The position numbers were made by a program, and so were the translations under genes. Below the pieces are notes generated by a model, which worked only from the letters and a program-made list of their open reading frames with translations, was not told the DNA's origin and did not search any database. Shown one piece after another: positions 37,300-45,922 of a stretch of DNA of 64,000 nucleotides. Origin of the DNA: Phycisphaeraceae bacterium (GTDB lineage: Bacteria > Planctomycetota > Phycisphaerae > Phycisphaerales > UBA1924); assembly GCA_019454185.1 (NCBI GenBank), contig CP075368.1, positions 1,736,001-1,800,000 on the forward strand. The letters run 5' to 3'. Every line of letters begins with the position of its first letter. The first letter of the stretch is position 1.

Positions 37300-40200
37300 A
37301 TGACCGATCACGCACCGAATCCGTCTTCCAGCACCGATCCGAAGCCCGGAGCGGCTGCGCCCTCGAACGACCTCCCGAAGACCTACAAGCCCACCGAGCA
37401 CGAGGATCGTATCCGTGCACACTGGGAGTCCACCGGCGCGTTCCACGCTGACCCTTCGCGCGTTCTGAACGGGGAGGCGGAGCCGTATGCGATCGTGATT
37501 CCGCCCCCGAACGTCACCGCCGCGCTGCACCTTGGCCACGCGCTCAACAACACGCTGCAGGATGTGCTGGTGCGGGCCCACCGGATGAAGGGGTTCGAGA
37601 CGCTGTGGATGCCGGGGACGGACCACGCGGGGATCGCCACGCAGAGCGTGGTCGAAAAGCGCGTGCTGAAGGAAGAGGGAAGACGCCGCGCGGACTTCAA
37701 GGGCGAAGAAGGCCGGCGCGAGTTCGTCGGAAAGATCCAGGCGTTCAAGGACGAGTACGAGAAGGTCATCACGGATCAGCTCAAGCGGATGGGGTGCTCG
37801 TGCGACTGGGAGCGCCAGCGGTTCACGATGGATGAGGTGTGTGCCGCGGCGGTGCGCGAGGCGTTCTTCCAGCTGTTCAAGGATGGGCTGATCTATCGCG
37901 GCAAGCGCCTGGTGAACTGGGATCCGGTGCTGCAGACCGCGGTGGCGGATGATGAGTGCTTCGATCAGGAGATCGATGGAGCGTTCTATTACTTGCGGTA
38001 TCCGCTGGTGCGTGACAAGGGTGACGGAAAGGGAATCACGTGGGGTGAGCTCAAGCACCTCGGATTCCCGGCTGAGCACATCAAGGGCGCGGCGAATGAG
38101 CGAGCTTGGATTACGGTCGCGACGACCAGGCCGGAGACGTACCTCGGCGATACCGCGGTGGCGGTGAGCCCGAAGGATCCTCGCGCGGCAGTGCTCAAGG
38201 ACCTCTGCGTGGAGCTGCCCATCATCAAGCGGGTGGTGCCGATCCTTGTGGACTCGTACGTGGTGCTGCCGGAGTCGCTTGCGACGAGCGAAGAAGAGAA
38301 GAACGACCCGAAGGCGAAGTTCGCCACGGGGTTCCTGAAAGTGACGCCCGCGCACGATGAGAACGACTACCAGCTCTACCAGCGGCACAAGGAGCGGGTG
38401 GACTCGCTGATGAGAGTCGGTGACGGTCTCTGCAACATGATGGAGTCGGATGGCCGCGTGACAAGCGAGAAATTGTGGAGCGAATCGAAGGACGGCGCAA
38501 TGTTTGTGGGTCTCACCATGGCCGATGCGCGAAATCGCGTGGTCGCCGAGTTCAAGCAGCGCGGGCTGCTCGAAGAGGTAAGGCCGTACCGCCACAGCGT
38601 CAAGCACAGCGACCGAAGCAAGGCGATCATCGAGCCGTACCTGAGCGATCAGTGGTACGTGAGGGTGACGGACTCGAAACTGGCCGGTGCTGCGGTGGAC
38701 GCGATGGTGCCGGAACAAAGAGGGGCCTTGGGTGGCACCGCTCTCCAGAGCGGTGGTTCGGCCATCGATAGCTTCAAGTCCCGCCCCCTTGCACCAGCGG
38801 GCTTTGTCGGAATGGACCCTTATCCACCATTTGAGCCCTCTCCCAATGGGCTCATTCGCTCTCTTCGCAACCTGCCACATGTGGAACTCAAGGGTGCCAC
38901 TTACTTTGTGACATGGCGATTGATGACAGGCGCGTTATCTGCTCAGGAACGAACTGCTGTCCTCGAATCAATGAGGCATGGCGAGGGCGAGGCATTCGAT
39001 CTCTTTGCCGCGTGCGTCATGCCCGACCATGTGCACGCGATCATCCGGCCGTTGCAGACCATCGGTGTGGGAGAGTGGGTTTCAGGCGTCAAGAAGTTCA
39101 CCGCTCGCAGAATCAACGAATCAAGAAGAACGAACGGGCATCTGTGGCAGGATGAGCGGTTCGACCACATCGTCCGTGACCGGGGCTGGCTTGGCGACTT
39201 TGTCGAGTACATCCTCCGCAATCCAGTCGAGGACGGTATCTGTGCACGGCCATCCGACTACGCATGGACGTATCTGTCCGCGTCGATTCTCGAATGCATA
39301 TGGAAGCAGAAAGACCAAAGGCACACCGCTCTGGAGAGCGGTGCCACCAAAGACAGAGACACCGGCGACGGCTCGCTGAAGTTCTATCCGGAGCGGTACG
39401 CGAAGACGTACGAGACGTGGCACGAGAACATCAGGGACTGGTGCATCAGCCGCCAGCTTTGGTGGGGGCATCGGATACCGGTTTACTATCTTCATCAGAA
39501 CACTGCACAGGGCGTAGATGTTGGCGTACCTCAATCTTGGGAGATTCAGAACCTGCAGCAAGAGTCTCGAATTGACGATCTTGGATTTCGAGCAGCGAGC
39601 GCATGCGGGGTCGCCTCTGAGATTCATTTCAATAGAGATGGCGTCAACAGCGTTGCTCCCAGCACCGGAAAATCCCTCGGCGAACGCATTTACTTTGGCA
39701 TTGCTTGTGCTCGCACTGAGCGAGCACAAAAGTTTTTGTCGCACATCCAGCGGATAGCGCGGCGAGGCTCGATGGACGAACAGAAGGCCGAATGGGCGGC
39801 ATTCAAGAGCGAGTACGGTGAAGCTGCCTGGCAGAACGCTCGGGAGCTCGCGAGTCAGCTATCGGACGTGACACAAGATCCCGACGTCCTCGACACGTGG
39901 TTCTCGTCCGCCCTGTGGCCTATGAGCACGATGGGGTGGCCGGACGCGGCAGCCGCGGCGAAGGCGACGGGGATCGCAGATTTCCCGCAGATGCTCGACG
40001 CGTTCAACCCGACATCGGTGCTGTGCACGGCGCGGGAGATCATCACCCTGTGGGTCAGCCGCATGGTGATGTTCAATAGGTACCTCAGACCGGAAGGCAC
40101 GAAGGCACACAGGCACGAAGGCACGAAGAAGGAGAGCCCGGAAGGAGGCAAGGGGAAGGGTCCCGTGCCGTTCCGCGACGTCTTCATCCACTCGGTCATC

Positions 40201-41394
40201 CAGGATGGCGAGGGGCGGAAGATGTCCAAGTCGCTCGGTAACGGCGTGGACCCGCTCGACATCATCGAGAGCCACGGCTCCGACGCGATGCGCTTCACGC
40301 TCGTCCAGATGACGACGAGCACGCAGGATGTGCGGATGCCCGTCGAGCGTGACCCCACCAGCGGCAAGAACACCAGCCCGAAGTTCGACCAGGGGCGGAA
40401 CTTCTGCAACAAGCTCTGGAATGCGGCACGGTTCGTGGTCTCCATTCTGGAGAAGGCGGAAGGCACGGAGGCACAAAGGCACGAAGGCACGAAGGAGAGC
40501 GTGAGAGCGGGTGATCTTTCGCTGATCGACAGGTGGATGCTCTCGCGCGTGGCGGCGACAGTGGCTGATATCGATCAGTCGCTCGCGTCGTACCAGTACG
40601 CGCCGTACGCGACCGCGATGTACGACCTCTTGTGGCGTGATTTCTGCGACTGGTATCTGGAAGCGATCAAGCCGACGGTTGCATCCTCCGCGCCGCAGCG
40701 GGCGGTGCTGCGTGCGACGCTGGATGCGATCCTGCGGATGCTGCATCCGATCGCGCCGTACATCACCGAGGCGATCCACGAGCGTGTACGGTCGCTCCCC
40801 CCCACCGCTGCCATCGCGGGACTGGATCTTGTGGGCGAACCCAAGGACGCCGCGCGGCGTGCGAACGCGAAGTGGAACGGGCTGCTCTGCCGCGAGCATT
40901 GGCCGAAGGCGGATGCGGCGCTGCGAGATGCCGAGGCCGAGGCCTCGTTCGAGCGGCTGCGCCAGTTGGTGACGGCCTGCCGCGAGGTGCGGAGCCAGCA
41001 CCAGGTGGCGCCGAAGCGGCGCGTGAAACTGCACGTCCACGCCGATCTGGCGGCAGAGATCACCTCCGCCGCCGGAATGGTCGAAACGCTCGCGGGACTC
41101 GCCGAAGCCGGCGTTTCGAAGCCCACCGGCGCGTCCGTGTCGTTCATGTTCGACTCAAAGGAGTGCTTCCTCAGCGATCTTGCCGATCAGGTGGATGCGG
41201 GCGCGGAGCGCGAGCGTCTGGCGAAGCAGGTGGCCGATCTCGACAAGTCGATCGCGGCGCTCGAGGGACGGCTCGGCAATCCCGGATACGCCGACCGGGC
41301 TCCCAAGCACCTGGTCGATCAGACACGGGACCAACTGGCCAAGGCCATCGCTGATCGCGAGGCGGCGCGGGCGAACCTCGCGAGACTCTCGTGA
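37300..41394 (+). CDS. valS: Valyl-tRNA synthetase carrying in-frame mobile-element and repeat insertions (1364 aa)
   Basis: ValRS charges tRNA-Val in the cytoplasm. All core motifs are present in one frame: HLGH at 77-80, the editing-domain segment TRPETYLGDTAVAV, WWGHRIPVYY at about 720-730, DPDVLDTWFSS at 860-870, KMSKS at 974-978, the anticodon-binding helices, and the C-terminal coiled coil (LAKQVADLDKSIAALEGRL). Typical bacterial ValRS has about 880-950 residues; this has 1364. The surplus is explained by a RAYT element (residues 478-683), an unassigned segment (about 731-858), two octamer-derived peptides (932-944 and 1054-1066) and smaller loops. Each sits where ValRS normally has a loop. 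Whether the product folds and works is unknown. Confidence 0.93.
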   Translation: MTDHAPNPSSSTDPKPGAAAPSNDLPKTYKPTEHEDRIRAHWESTGAFHADPSRVLNGEAEPYAIVIPPPNVTAALHLGHALNNTLQDVLVRAHRMKGFETLWMPGTDHAGIATQSVVEKRVLKEEGRRRADFKGEEGRREFVGKIQAFKDEYEKVITDQLKRMGCSCDWERQRFTMDEVCAAAVREAFFQLFKDGLIYRGKRLVNWDPVLQTAVADDECFDQEIDGAFYYLRYPLVRDKGDGKGITWGELKHLGFPAEHIKGAANERAWITVATTRPETYLGDTAVAVSPKDPRAAVLKDLCVELPIIKRVVPILVDSYVVLPESLATSEEEKNDPKAKFATGFLKVTPAHDENDYQLYQRHKERVDSLMRVGDGLCNMMESDGRVTSEKLWSESKDGAMFVGLTMADARNRVVAEFKQRGLLEEVRPYRHSVKHSDRSKAIIEPYLSDQWYVRVTDSKLAGAAVDAMVPEQRGALGGTALQSGGSAIDSFKSRPLAPAGFVGMDPYPPFEPSPNGLIRSLRNLPHVELKGATYFVTWRLMTGALSAQERTAVLESMRHGEGEAFDLFAACVMPDHVHAIIRPLQTIGVGEWVSGVKKFTARRINESRRTNGHLWQDERFDHIVRDRGWLGDFVEYILRNPVEDGICARPSDYAWTYLSASILECIWKQKDQRHTALESGATKDRDTGDGSLKFYPERYAKTYETWHENIRDWCISRQLWWGHRIPVYYLHQNTAQGVDVGVPQSWEIQNLQQESRIDDLGFRAASACGVASEIHFNRDGVNSVAPSTGKSLGERIYFGIACARTERAQKFLSHIQRIARRGSMDEQKAEWAAFKSEYGEAAWQNARELASQLSDVTQDPDVLDTWFSSALWPMSTMGWPDAAAAAKATGIADFPQMLDAFNPTSVLCTAREIITLWVSRMVMFNRYLRPEGTKAHRHEGTKKESPEGGKGKGPVPFRDVFIHSVIQDGEGRKMSKSLGNGVDPLDIIESHGSDAMRFTLVQMTTSTQDVRMPVERDPTSGKNTSPKFDQGRNFCNKLWNAARFVVSILEKAEGTEAQRHEGTKESVRAGDLSLIDRWMLSRVAATVADIDQSLASYQYAPYATAMYDLLWRDFCDWYLEAIKPTVASSAPQRAVLRATLDAILRMLHPIAPYITEAIHERVRSLPPTAAIAGLDLVGEPKDAARRANAKWNGLLCREHWPKADAALRDAEAEASFERLRQLVTACREVRSQHQVAPKRRVKLHVHADLAAEITSAAGMVETLAGLAEAGVSKPTGASVSFMFDSKECFLSDLADQVDAGAERERLAKQVADLDKSIAALEGRLGNPGYADRAPKHLVDQTRDQLAKAIADREAARANLARLS
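38731..38755 (+). repeat. Left REP hairpin of the RAYT element
   Basis: A GGTGG head is followed by a perfect 9-bp stem, CACCGCTCT (38736-38744) and AGAGCGGTG (38747-38755), with a CC loop. It is translated within valS as GGTALQSG. The same 25 bases occur inverted at 39324-39348. Confidence 0.92.
39324..39348 (-). repeat. Right REP hairpin (inverted copy)
   Basis: This is the exact reverse complement of the left REP: stem CACCGCTCT and AGAGCGGTG with a GG loop, then CCACC. It is translated as HTALESGAT. The pair forms the REP-transposase-inverse-REP arrangement known for RAYT loci. Confidence 0.92.
39490..39870 (+). other. Unassigned insertion segment within valS
   Basis: Between VYY (to residue 730) and QDPDVLDTW (from 859) there are about 128 residues, where E. 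coli ValRS has about 40. The segment (for example NTAQGVDVGVPQSWEIQ and IYFGIACARTERAQKF) has no family I recognise. Its GC is lower than in the rest of valS. It may be a lineage-specific loop or a decayed second insertion. Confidence 0.6.
40093..40128 (+). repeat. GAAGGCAC octamer array inside valS, copy 1
   Basis: Four units (GAAGGCAC, GAAGGCAC, ACAGGCAC, GAAGGCAC) start at codon 932 and are translated as EGTKAHRHEGTKK. They lie in the loop before the segment PFRDVFIHSVIQDGEG that precedes KMSKS. Three octamers equal eight codons, so expansion by threes keeps the frame. Confidence 0.9.
40459..40494 (+). repeat. GAAGGCAC octamer array inside valS, copy 2
   Basis: Four units (GAAGGCAC, GGAGGCAC, AAAGGCAC, GAAGGCAC) start at codon 1054 and are translated as EGTEAQRHEGTKE. 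They lie between the catalytic core (FCNKLWNAARFVVSI) and the anticodon-binding domain (LSLIDRWMLSRV). Confidence 0.9.
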
Positions 41395-41421
41395 TGCCCT
41401 TCGAGGACGGGGCATGCCCGA

Positions 41422-41682
41422 TTATTTCTTGTAGTACTCCAGATTGATCTGGATGTACTTGTTCCACTCGGTCGGCAGATCCTCTTGTGGGAAGATCGCC
41501 TTCACCGGACACTCGTCGACGCAGAGCCCGCAGTCGATGCAGGTGTCCGGGTCGATGTAGAGCTGATCGCAGGTGCCGAAATCGGCCTCTGCCTTGGTGG
41601 GGTGGATGCAGTCAACGGGGCAGACCTCGACGCACGAGGTGTCCTTGGTTCCGATGCAGGGTTCGGCGATGACGTGTGGCAT
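41422..41682 (-). CDS. Ferredoxin, 7Fe-type (3Fe-4S plus 4Fe-4S)
   Basis: The 86-residue electron carrier has the FdxA-like N-terminus HVIAEPCIGTKDTSC, with Cys then VEVCPVDC, and a second motif CIDCGLCVDECP. The second cysteine of the first motif is replaced (Thr in CIGTK), which in this family goes with a [3Fe-4S] cluster beside a [4Fe-4S] cluster. It is convergent with valS, whose stop is 27 bases away. The partner enzyme is not evident. Confidence 0.93.
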   Translation of the reverse strand: MPHVIAEPCIGTKDTSCVEVCPVDCIHPTKAEADFGTCDQLYIDPDTCIDCGLCVDECPVKAIFPQEDLPTEWNKYIQINLEYYKK

Positions 41683-41778
41683 GGTCGTGAAACTCGTATG
41701 GAGGGTGGCGTGGAGTGTAGGGCCACGCCAAAGGGACGTGAGGCCGGGTTCTTTATCGTTTCGATCGGGATCGGCGGT

Positions 41779-44679
41779 TTAGGCGCGGCTCGATGCGGTG
41801 GCGGCGGGCGAATCGATCGCATGCCGAACCGCTGCTGCGAGGGCGTCCGGGCTGTACGGTTTCTGGATAAAGCAGAGTCCGGGCTCGATCTCGGCGAGCC
41901 GGTCCGTGTATCCGGATGAGAGGAGCACCCGGATGCCGGGGCGGCGGCGTTCGATCTCGGCCGCGAGGTCGCGCCCGTTCATGCCCGGTAGGACAAGATC
42001 GGTCAGGAGGAGGTGGATCTGGCCCTTATGGGTGTCGGAAACGGCCATCGCCTCGGCTGCATCACCTGCGAGCAGGACCGTGTACTTCCTTCGTTCCAGC
42101 ACCTCGCGGACAAGGTCTCTGACGAGCGGCTGGTCCTCCACGAGGAGGATCGTCTCGGAAGGCGCGGCATCGTCGGCAACGGCCTGGGTGCGTGTAGAAC
42201 CCGCCTGTCGGGATTGGTCCGTGTCGGCCCTCGCCGACCCCTTCGCTGCCGGGAAGTAGAGTCTGAAGGTTGTTCCCGAACCGACCTCGCTCTCTACCTT
42301 GATGTGGCCCCCGCTCTGCTGCATGATCCCCATGACGGTCGGCAGCCCGAGCCCGGTCCCTTTCCCCTGTTCTTTGGTCGTGAAGAAGGGCTCGAAGATG
42401 CGGGGAATGTTCTCTGCGGGGATGCCGGAGCCGCGGTCGGTAACGGCGATCTGCACGTACTGACCCGGCTGCATTCCTTCGAGTTGGCGTGCGAGGGCGG
42501 CATCGACTTGCGTGTTTGCGAGTTCGATGGTGATCGACCCGCCATCGGGCATGGCGTCACGCGCGTTGATCACGAGGTTGACGAGCACCTGCTGGATCTG
42601 GGCGGGATCGACGCGGAAGTTGAGAAGGTCGTGGGAAGCTCGTACTTCGAGCGTGATCCCCTCGCCGATGAGCGGCTCGATCAGTGTGCGAGCACGATCG
42701 ACTACATCCGCCGGGCGGCAGACTTTGGGCTCGATGATCTGCTTTCGCGCGAAGGCGACGAGCTGGCGTGTGAGGTCGGCTGCGGAATCGGCGGCGAGCA
42801 GAATCTGGTCGAGCGAGGCCGCGACTTCGGGCTTTATCGCGGCGTCTCTTGCGATTCGGGCGTGTCCGATGATCGCGGTCAGCCAGTTATTGAAGTCGTG
42901 CGCGATGCCACCCGCGAGGCGTCCGATCGACTCCATCTTCTGGGCCTGATGGAACTGGATCTCGAGTGACTTTCGCTCGGAGACATCGGCAACGAGGCCG
43001 ATCATGTGGAGTTTGTCGTCGCTTGCCTGAACGAAGTAGCCGCGGTCGTGAACGTGGATGTACGTCCCGTCGGTTCGCGTCATTCGATACTCGAGATTGA
43101 ATGGCTCTCGGGTTGCCTTGACACGGGCGATCTCGTCATTGAAACGCTCTCGGTCGTCTGGATGGACCTGGAGTGCCCACTTGCCGAGCGATCGAAGGAC
43201 ATCAGTTGAAAGGCCGAGCACATCTTCTGCGCTGCCCTCGATTTCGACAGTATTTGTCTCGGGGTCCCAGTCGTACAGAATCTGCTTGCTGGCGCGGATG
43301 ACCGCATCGAAACGGGCCTGAGACGCGAGGGCGGCACGCTGAGCGTTGCGGCGCTCGGTGAAGTCTTCCGCTGTCCCGACGTAACTGGTCACTTCTCTCT
43401 GCTCGTCCAGAATAGGAGACGCAAGCACATGCAACCAACGCACCTTGCCATCGGTGCGAACGATCCGATACTCATGCACCCATGGCGCGGCCGTCTCGAG
43501 GGCCTCACGCCACGAATCGATCACGCGCTTCTTGTCGTCGGGGTGTATGAGCTCCGACCATCCCCAGCCAATCGCGTGTTCGGTCCGCTGGCCCGTGACC
43601 TGCTCCCATCGCGGGCTGATGTATGTCTTCGCGCCGTCTGGCCGGCACTGGAAGACCACCAGCGGAGCGTAATCGCTGATGGCCCGGAAGCGGTCCTCGC
43701 CACGCCGAATCTCGTGCTCGGCCTCGACCTGGTCTGTGATGTCCTGCGCGGTTCCCCAGACCCGAACCAATCGCTTCTGGTCATCGAGAACGGGCGTGCC
43801 TCGTATGAACATTACGCGTGTCTCGCCATCCACGATGAACCTGAACTGGTCGAAGAGGGGGCGCGGATTCTCAGAGAGTTCGGAGATTGACTCTCGCACT
43901 CGATCACGATCCTCAGGGTGTATGACCGTGAACGCCTCGTCGAGCATGTTGCCGAAGTACTCGCGCGGGATGCCGAGGATGCCGTGCAAGGCGTCGGAAA
44001 AATCGACTCGCTTCGAGACCCAATCGACTTGCCAATGTCCGAGTTTCGCGAGACGCTCGGCGTCGGCGAGGCGTTCGCGACTCTGTCTCAGTTCGGACTC
44101 GACTCGGTCACGCCTCCGGAACTCCGCTGTCACGATCCATGCCGCGCCGGCGAGCCCTATCACCGCAAGCCCTTCGAGCAGGAGCAGCGAGTAAGGGCCC
44201 TGGATGCCGATGCGGGCGAACTGCAGTCGATAGGCGTCGACGATCTCTTGGTCTCTGACATAGAGCTCGTCGAGGGCTGGGATCGTGGCTTCGAGGATCG
44301 TGCCGCGCGGCGCTTCGGTCGCTTGCCTGAGGCGTATCCGGACGTCGTCCATGACCGTTGCCTGTCCATCCTCGGACTCTCCGAGTCTGGCGATGTCGTC
44401 GAGCATGGATTCGATCATCGAGGCCGTTGCCTGCGAGAGGGGGCGTTCCGGCTCACGCTCGGCGGCGCGAACGATCTCGAGAATCAGAGCGCGACGCGCA
44501 CGAAGGAGGGAGACGGCTTGATCTCGCTTCTCTCCGATCGCCTCGAGACGCTTCACACCGAGATACGTGATCGGGATGAAACAGAGCAGGACGCCCACCA
44601 TCATCCACACAAGGAAGGGGTAGATCCAACGGGAGATGGCCCGTCGCTGCTTCGGCTGTGTCTGGTCCGCATCGGGCAT
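41779..44679 (-). CDS. Membrane-bound PAS hybrid sensor histidine kinase
   Basis: This 966-residue signalling protein has two membrane helices (about 19-40 and 150-175) that bracket a periplasmic helical sensor. Three PAS domains follow (WGTAQDITDQVEAE ends the first; DYAPLVVFQCRPDG and RASKQILYDWDPE open the others). The HisKA H-box is GGIAHDFNNWLTAI, and the HATPase has DRGSGIPAENIPRIFEPFF and GKGTGLGLPTVMGIM. A C-terminal receiver has LLLTDLVLPGMNG with the phospho-Asp, and FIQKPYS with the conserved Lys. I start at 44679. No response regulator is adjacent, so its output is unknown. Confidence 0.93.
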   Translation of the reverse strand: MPDADQTQPKQRRAISRWIYPFLVWMMVGVLLCFIPITYLGVKRLEAIGEKRDQAVSLLRARRALILEIVRAAEREPERPLSQATASMIESMLDDIARLGESEDGQATVMDDVRIRLRQATEAPRGTILEATIPALDELYVRDQEIVDAYRLQFARIGIQGPYSLLLLEGLAVIGLAGAAWIVTAEFRRRDRVESELRQSRERLADAERLAKLGHWQVDWVSKRVDFSDALHGILGIPREYFGNMLDEAFTVIHPEDRDRVRESISELSENPRPLFDQFRFIVDGETRVMFIRGTPVLDDQKRLVRVWGTAQDITDQVEAEHEIRRGEDRFRAISDYAPLVVFQCRPDGAKTYISPRWEQVTGQRTEHAIGWGWSELIHPDDKKRVIDSWREALETAAPWVHEYRIVRTDGKVRWLHVLASPILDEQREVTSYVGTAEDFTERRNAQRAALASQARFDAVIRASKQILYDWDPETNTVEIEGSAEDVLGLSTDVLRSLGKWALQVHPDDRERFNDEIARVKATREPFNLEYRMTRTDGTYIHVHDRGYFVQASDDKLHMIGLVADVSERKSLEIQFHQAQKMESIGRLAGGIAHDFNNWLTAIIGHARIARDAAIKPEVAASLDQILLAADSAADLTRQLVAFARKQIIEPKVCRPADVVDRARTLIEPLIGEGITLEVRASHDLLNFRVDPAQIQQVLVNLVINARDAMPDGGSITIELANTQVDAALARQLEGMQPGQYVQIAVTDRGSGIPAENIPRIFEPFFTTKEQGKGTGLGLPTVMGIMQQSGGHIKVESEVGSGTTFRLYFPAAKGSARADTDQSRQAGSTRTQAVADDAAPSETILLVEDQPLVRDLVREVLERRKYTVLLAGDAAEAMAVSDTHKGQIHLLLTDLVLPGMNGRDLAAEIERRRPGIRVLLSSGYTDRLAEIEPGLCFIQKPYSPDALAAAVRHAIDSPAATASSRA

Positions 44680-44878
44680 GTCGCCAAAGGGTATCAGAAA
44701 GACGAGACTCACACACGCGTTCCGGGGGGAGATCCCACGCGGGGAGCGATCGTGCGGAGATCGCAGCGGGCGCAACCTCTGTCATCGCAGCGGCATGCAT
44801 TGAATGGCGGCAGATAGGTATATTGACCATGGCAGGCGAGAGAAGCACAACTTTCGACGATTGCCTCGGAGCACACAG

Positions 44879-45877
44879 ATGCGAACCCGGCCTCTAGGTC
44901 AGTCAGGGATTGAAGCCTCGGTCATCGCGCTTGGGACTTGGGCGATCGGCGGGTGGATGTGGGGCGGGTCGGATGAGGACGAGGCCGTGCGGGCGATTCA
45001 CAGCGCACTTGATCGCGGCATCAACCTGATCGACACAGCGCCGATCTACGGGTTCGGGCACTCGGAGATCGTGGTGGGACGTGCGCTCAAGGGGCGGCGG
45101 GATAAAGCGGTGATCGCGACCAAGTGCGGCATGGTGTGCAACACGCGCGCGGGCGAGTTGAAGATGCGATCAACCGCATCGGGACCGAGCGAGCACGGGC
45201 ACATCGAGGTCTACATCTACAACAATCCAGAGTCGATCCGACGCGAGGTGGAGGACTCGCTGAAGCGTTTGCAGACGGATCGGATCGATCTCTATCAGAC
45301 GCACTGGCAGGAGGGGGTGACGCCCCTGGAGGAGACGATGGGCGCGCTGGTGAGGTTGCGCGAGGAGGGGAAGATCCGCGCGATCGGCGTGTGTAACGCG
45401 AGCACGACGCAGATGGAGCGGTATCGCAGCGTCGGGCGCCTGGACAGCGATCAGGAGAAGTACTCGATGCTGGATCGCAAGCTGGAAGCGGAGCAGTTGC
45501 CGTGGTGTGAGCGGAATGGCGTGGCGGTGCTGGCGTATTCGCCGCTGGCACTTGGGCTTCTCACCGGCACAGCTGGCCCTGAGCGTGAGTATGCAGAAGG
45601 GGACATGCGCCGCACGCATAAGCGGTTCAGTGTGGAGAATCGAACGCGTATCCAGGCCCTGCTCTCTCGGTTCAGGCCGATCACGGATGCACACGGGTGC
45701 TCGCTCGGGCAGTTGGTCATCGCGTGGACACTCGCGCAACCGGGCGTTACGCACGCGTTGGTCGGCGCGAGGAACGAGCAGCAGGTTTCCGACAACGCTG
45801 GTGCCGCGGACGTTCGACTGACGAGCGATGACTTGTCCCGTATCGCGACGGCGCTGGCCGGCTTCGAGCTGGTCTGA
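44879..45877 (+). CDS. Aldo/keto reductase
   Basis: The 332-residue TIM-barrel oxidoreductase uses NADPH. The catalytic tetrad is visible: Asp and Tyr in NLIDTAPIYGFGHSE, Lys in VIATKCG and His in YQTHWQ. The later segment SPLALGLLTG and the C-terminal GARNEQQVSDN bind the cofactor phosphate. The start is ATG 44879 with GGAG upstream; TATATT at 44819-44824 is a possible -10 element. It resembles general YajO/Tas-type AKRs; the substrate is unknown. Confidence 0.92.
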   Translation: MRTRPLGQSGIEASVIALGTWAIGGWMWGGSDEDEAVRAIHSALDRGINLIDTAPIYGFGHSEIVVGRALKGRRDKAVIATKCGMVCNTRAGELKMRSTASGPSEHGHIEVYIYNNPESIRREVEDSLKRLQTDRIDLYQTHWQEGVTPLEETMGALVRLREEGKIRAIGVCNASTTQMERYRSVGRLDSDQEKYSMLDRKLEAEQLPWCERNGVAVLAYSPLALGLLTGTAGPEREYAEGDMRRTHKRFSVENRTRIQALLSRFRPITDAHGCSLGQLVIAWTLAQPGVTHALVGARNEQQVSDNAGAADVRLTSDDLSRIATALAGFELV

Positions 45878-45922
45878 CCGCGTACACTCGATATCGGCTC
45901 ACTCAGAGAGGACGTTCCCGCG

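Larger units (their letters stand above)
38731..39348 (+). mobile_element. REP-associated tyrosine transposase (RAYT) element inserted in frame in valS
   Basis: The element is 618 bases, exactly 206 codons, between two perfect 25-bp inverted REP sequences. Its protein part (from about 38812, MDPYPPFEP) has the RAYT/Y1 transposase features: GATYFVTWRL, the HUH-type metal motif DHVH (His577 and His579 in valS numbering) in CVMPDHVHAII, HLWQDERFDHIVRD, and the catalytic tyrosine Tyr637 in FVEYILRNPV. It has no stop codon before the ValRS frame resumes, so it is fused to the synthetase on both sides. GC is visibly lower than in the flanking gene. The family normally nicks single-stranded DNA at REP hairpins. 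Confidence 0.9.

Noticed and set aside
37261..38880. Minus-strand frame opposite the first part of valS
   Set aside because: It is a shadow of the valS frame; all ValRS motifs are on the plus strand.
38731..39348. The valS insertion as an intein or group I/II intron
   Set aside because: It lacks intein ends (Cys/Ser start, His-Asn plus Cys/Ser/Thr end) and intron core features; it has REP hairpins and HUH transposase motifs instead.
41394..41420. Terminator between valS and the ferredoxin gene (ATGCCC/GGGCAT)
   Set aside because: The stem is only 6 bp with a 10-nt loop and no clear T-run, so support is too weak for a feature.
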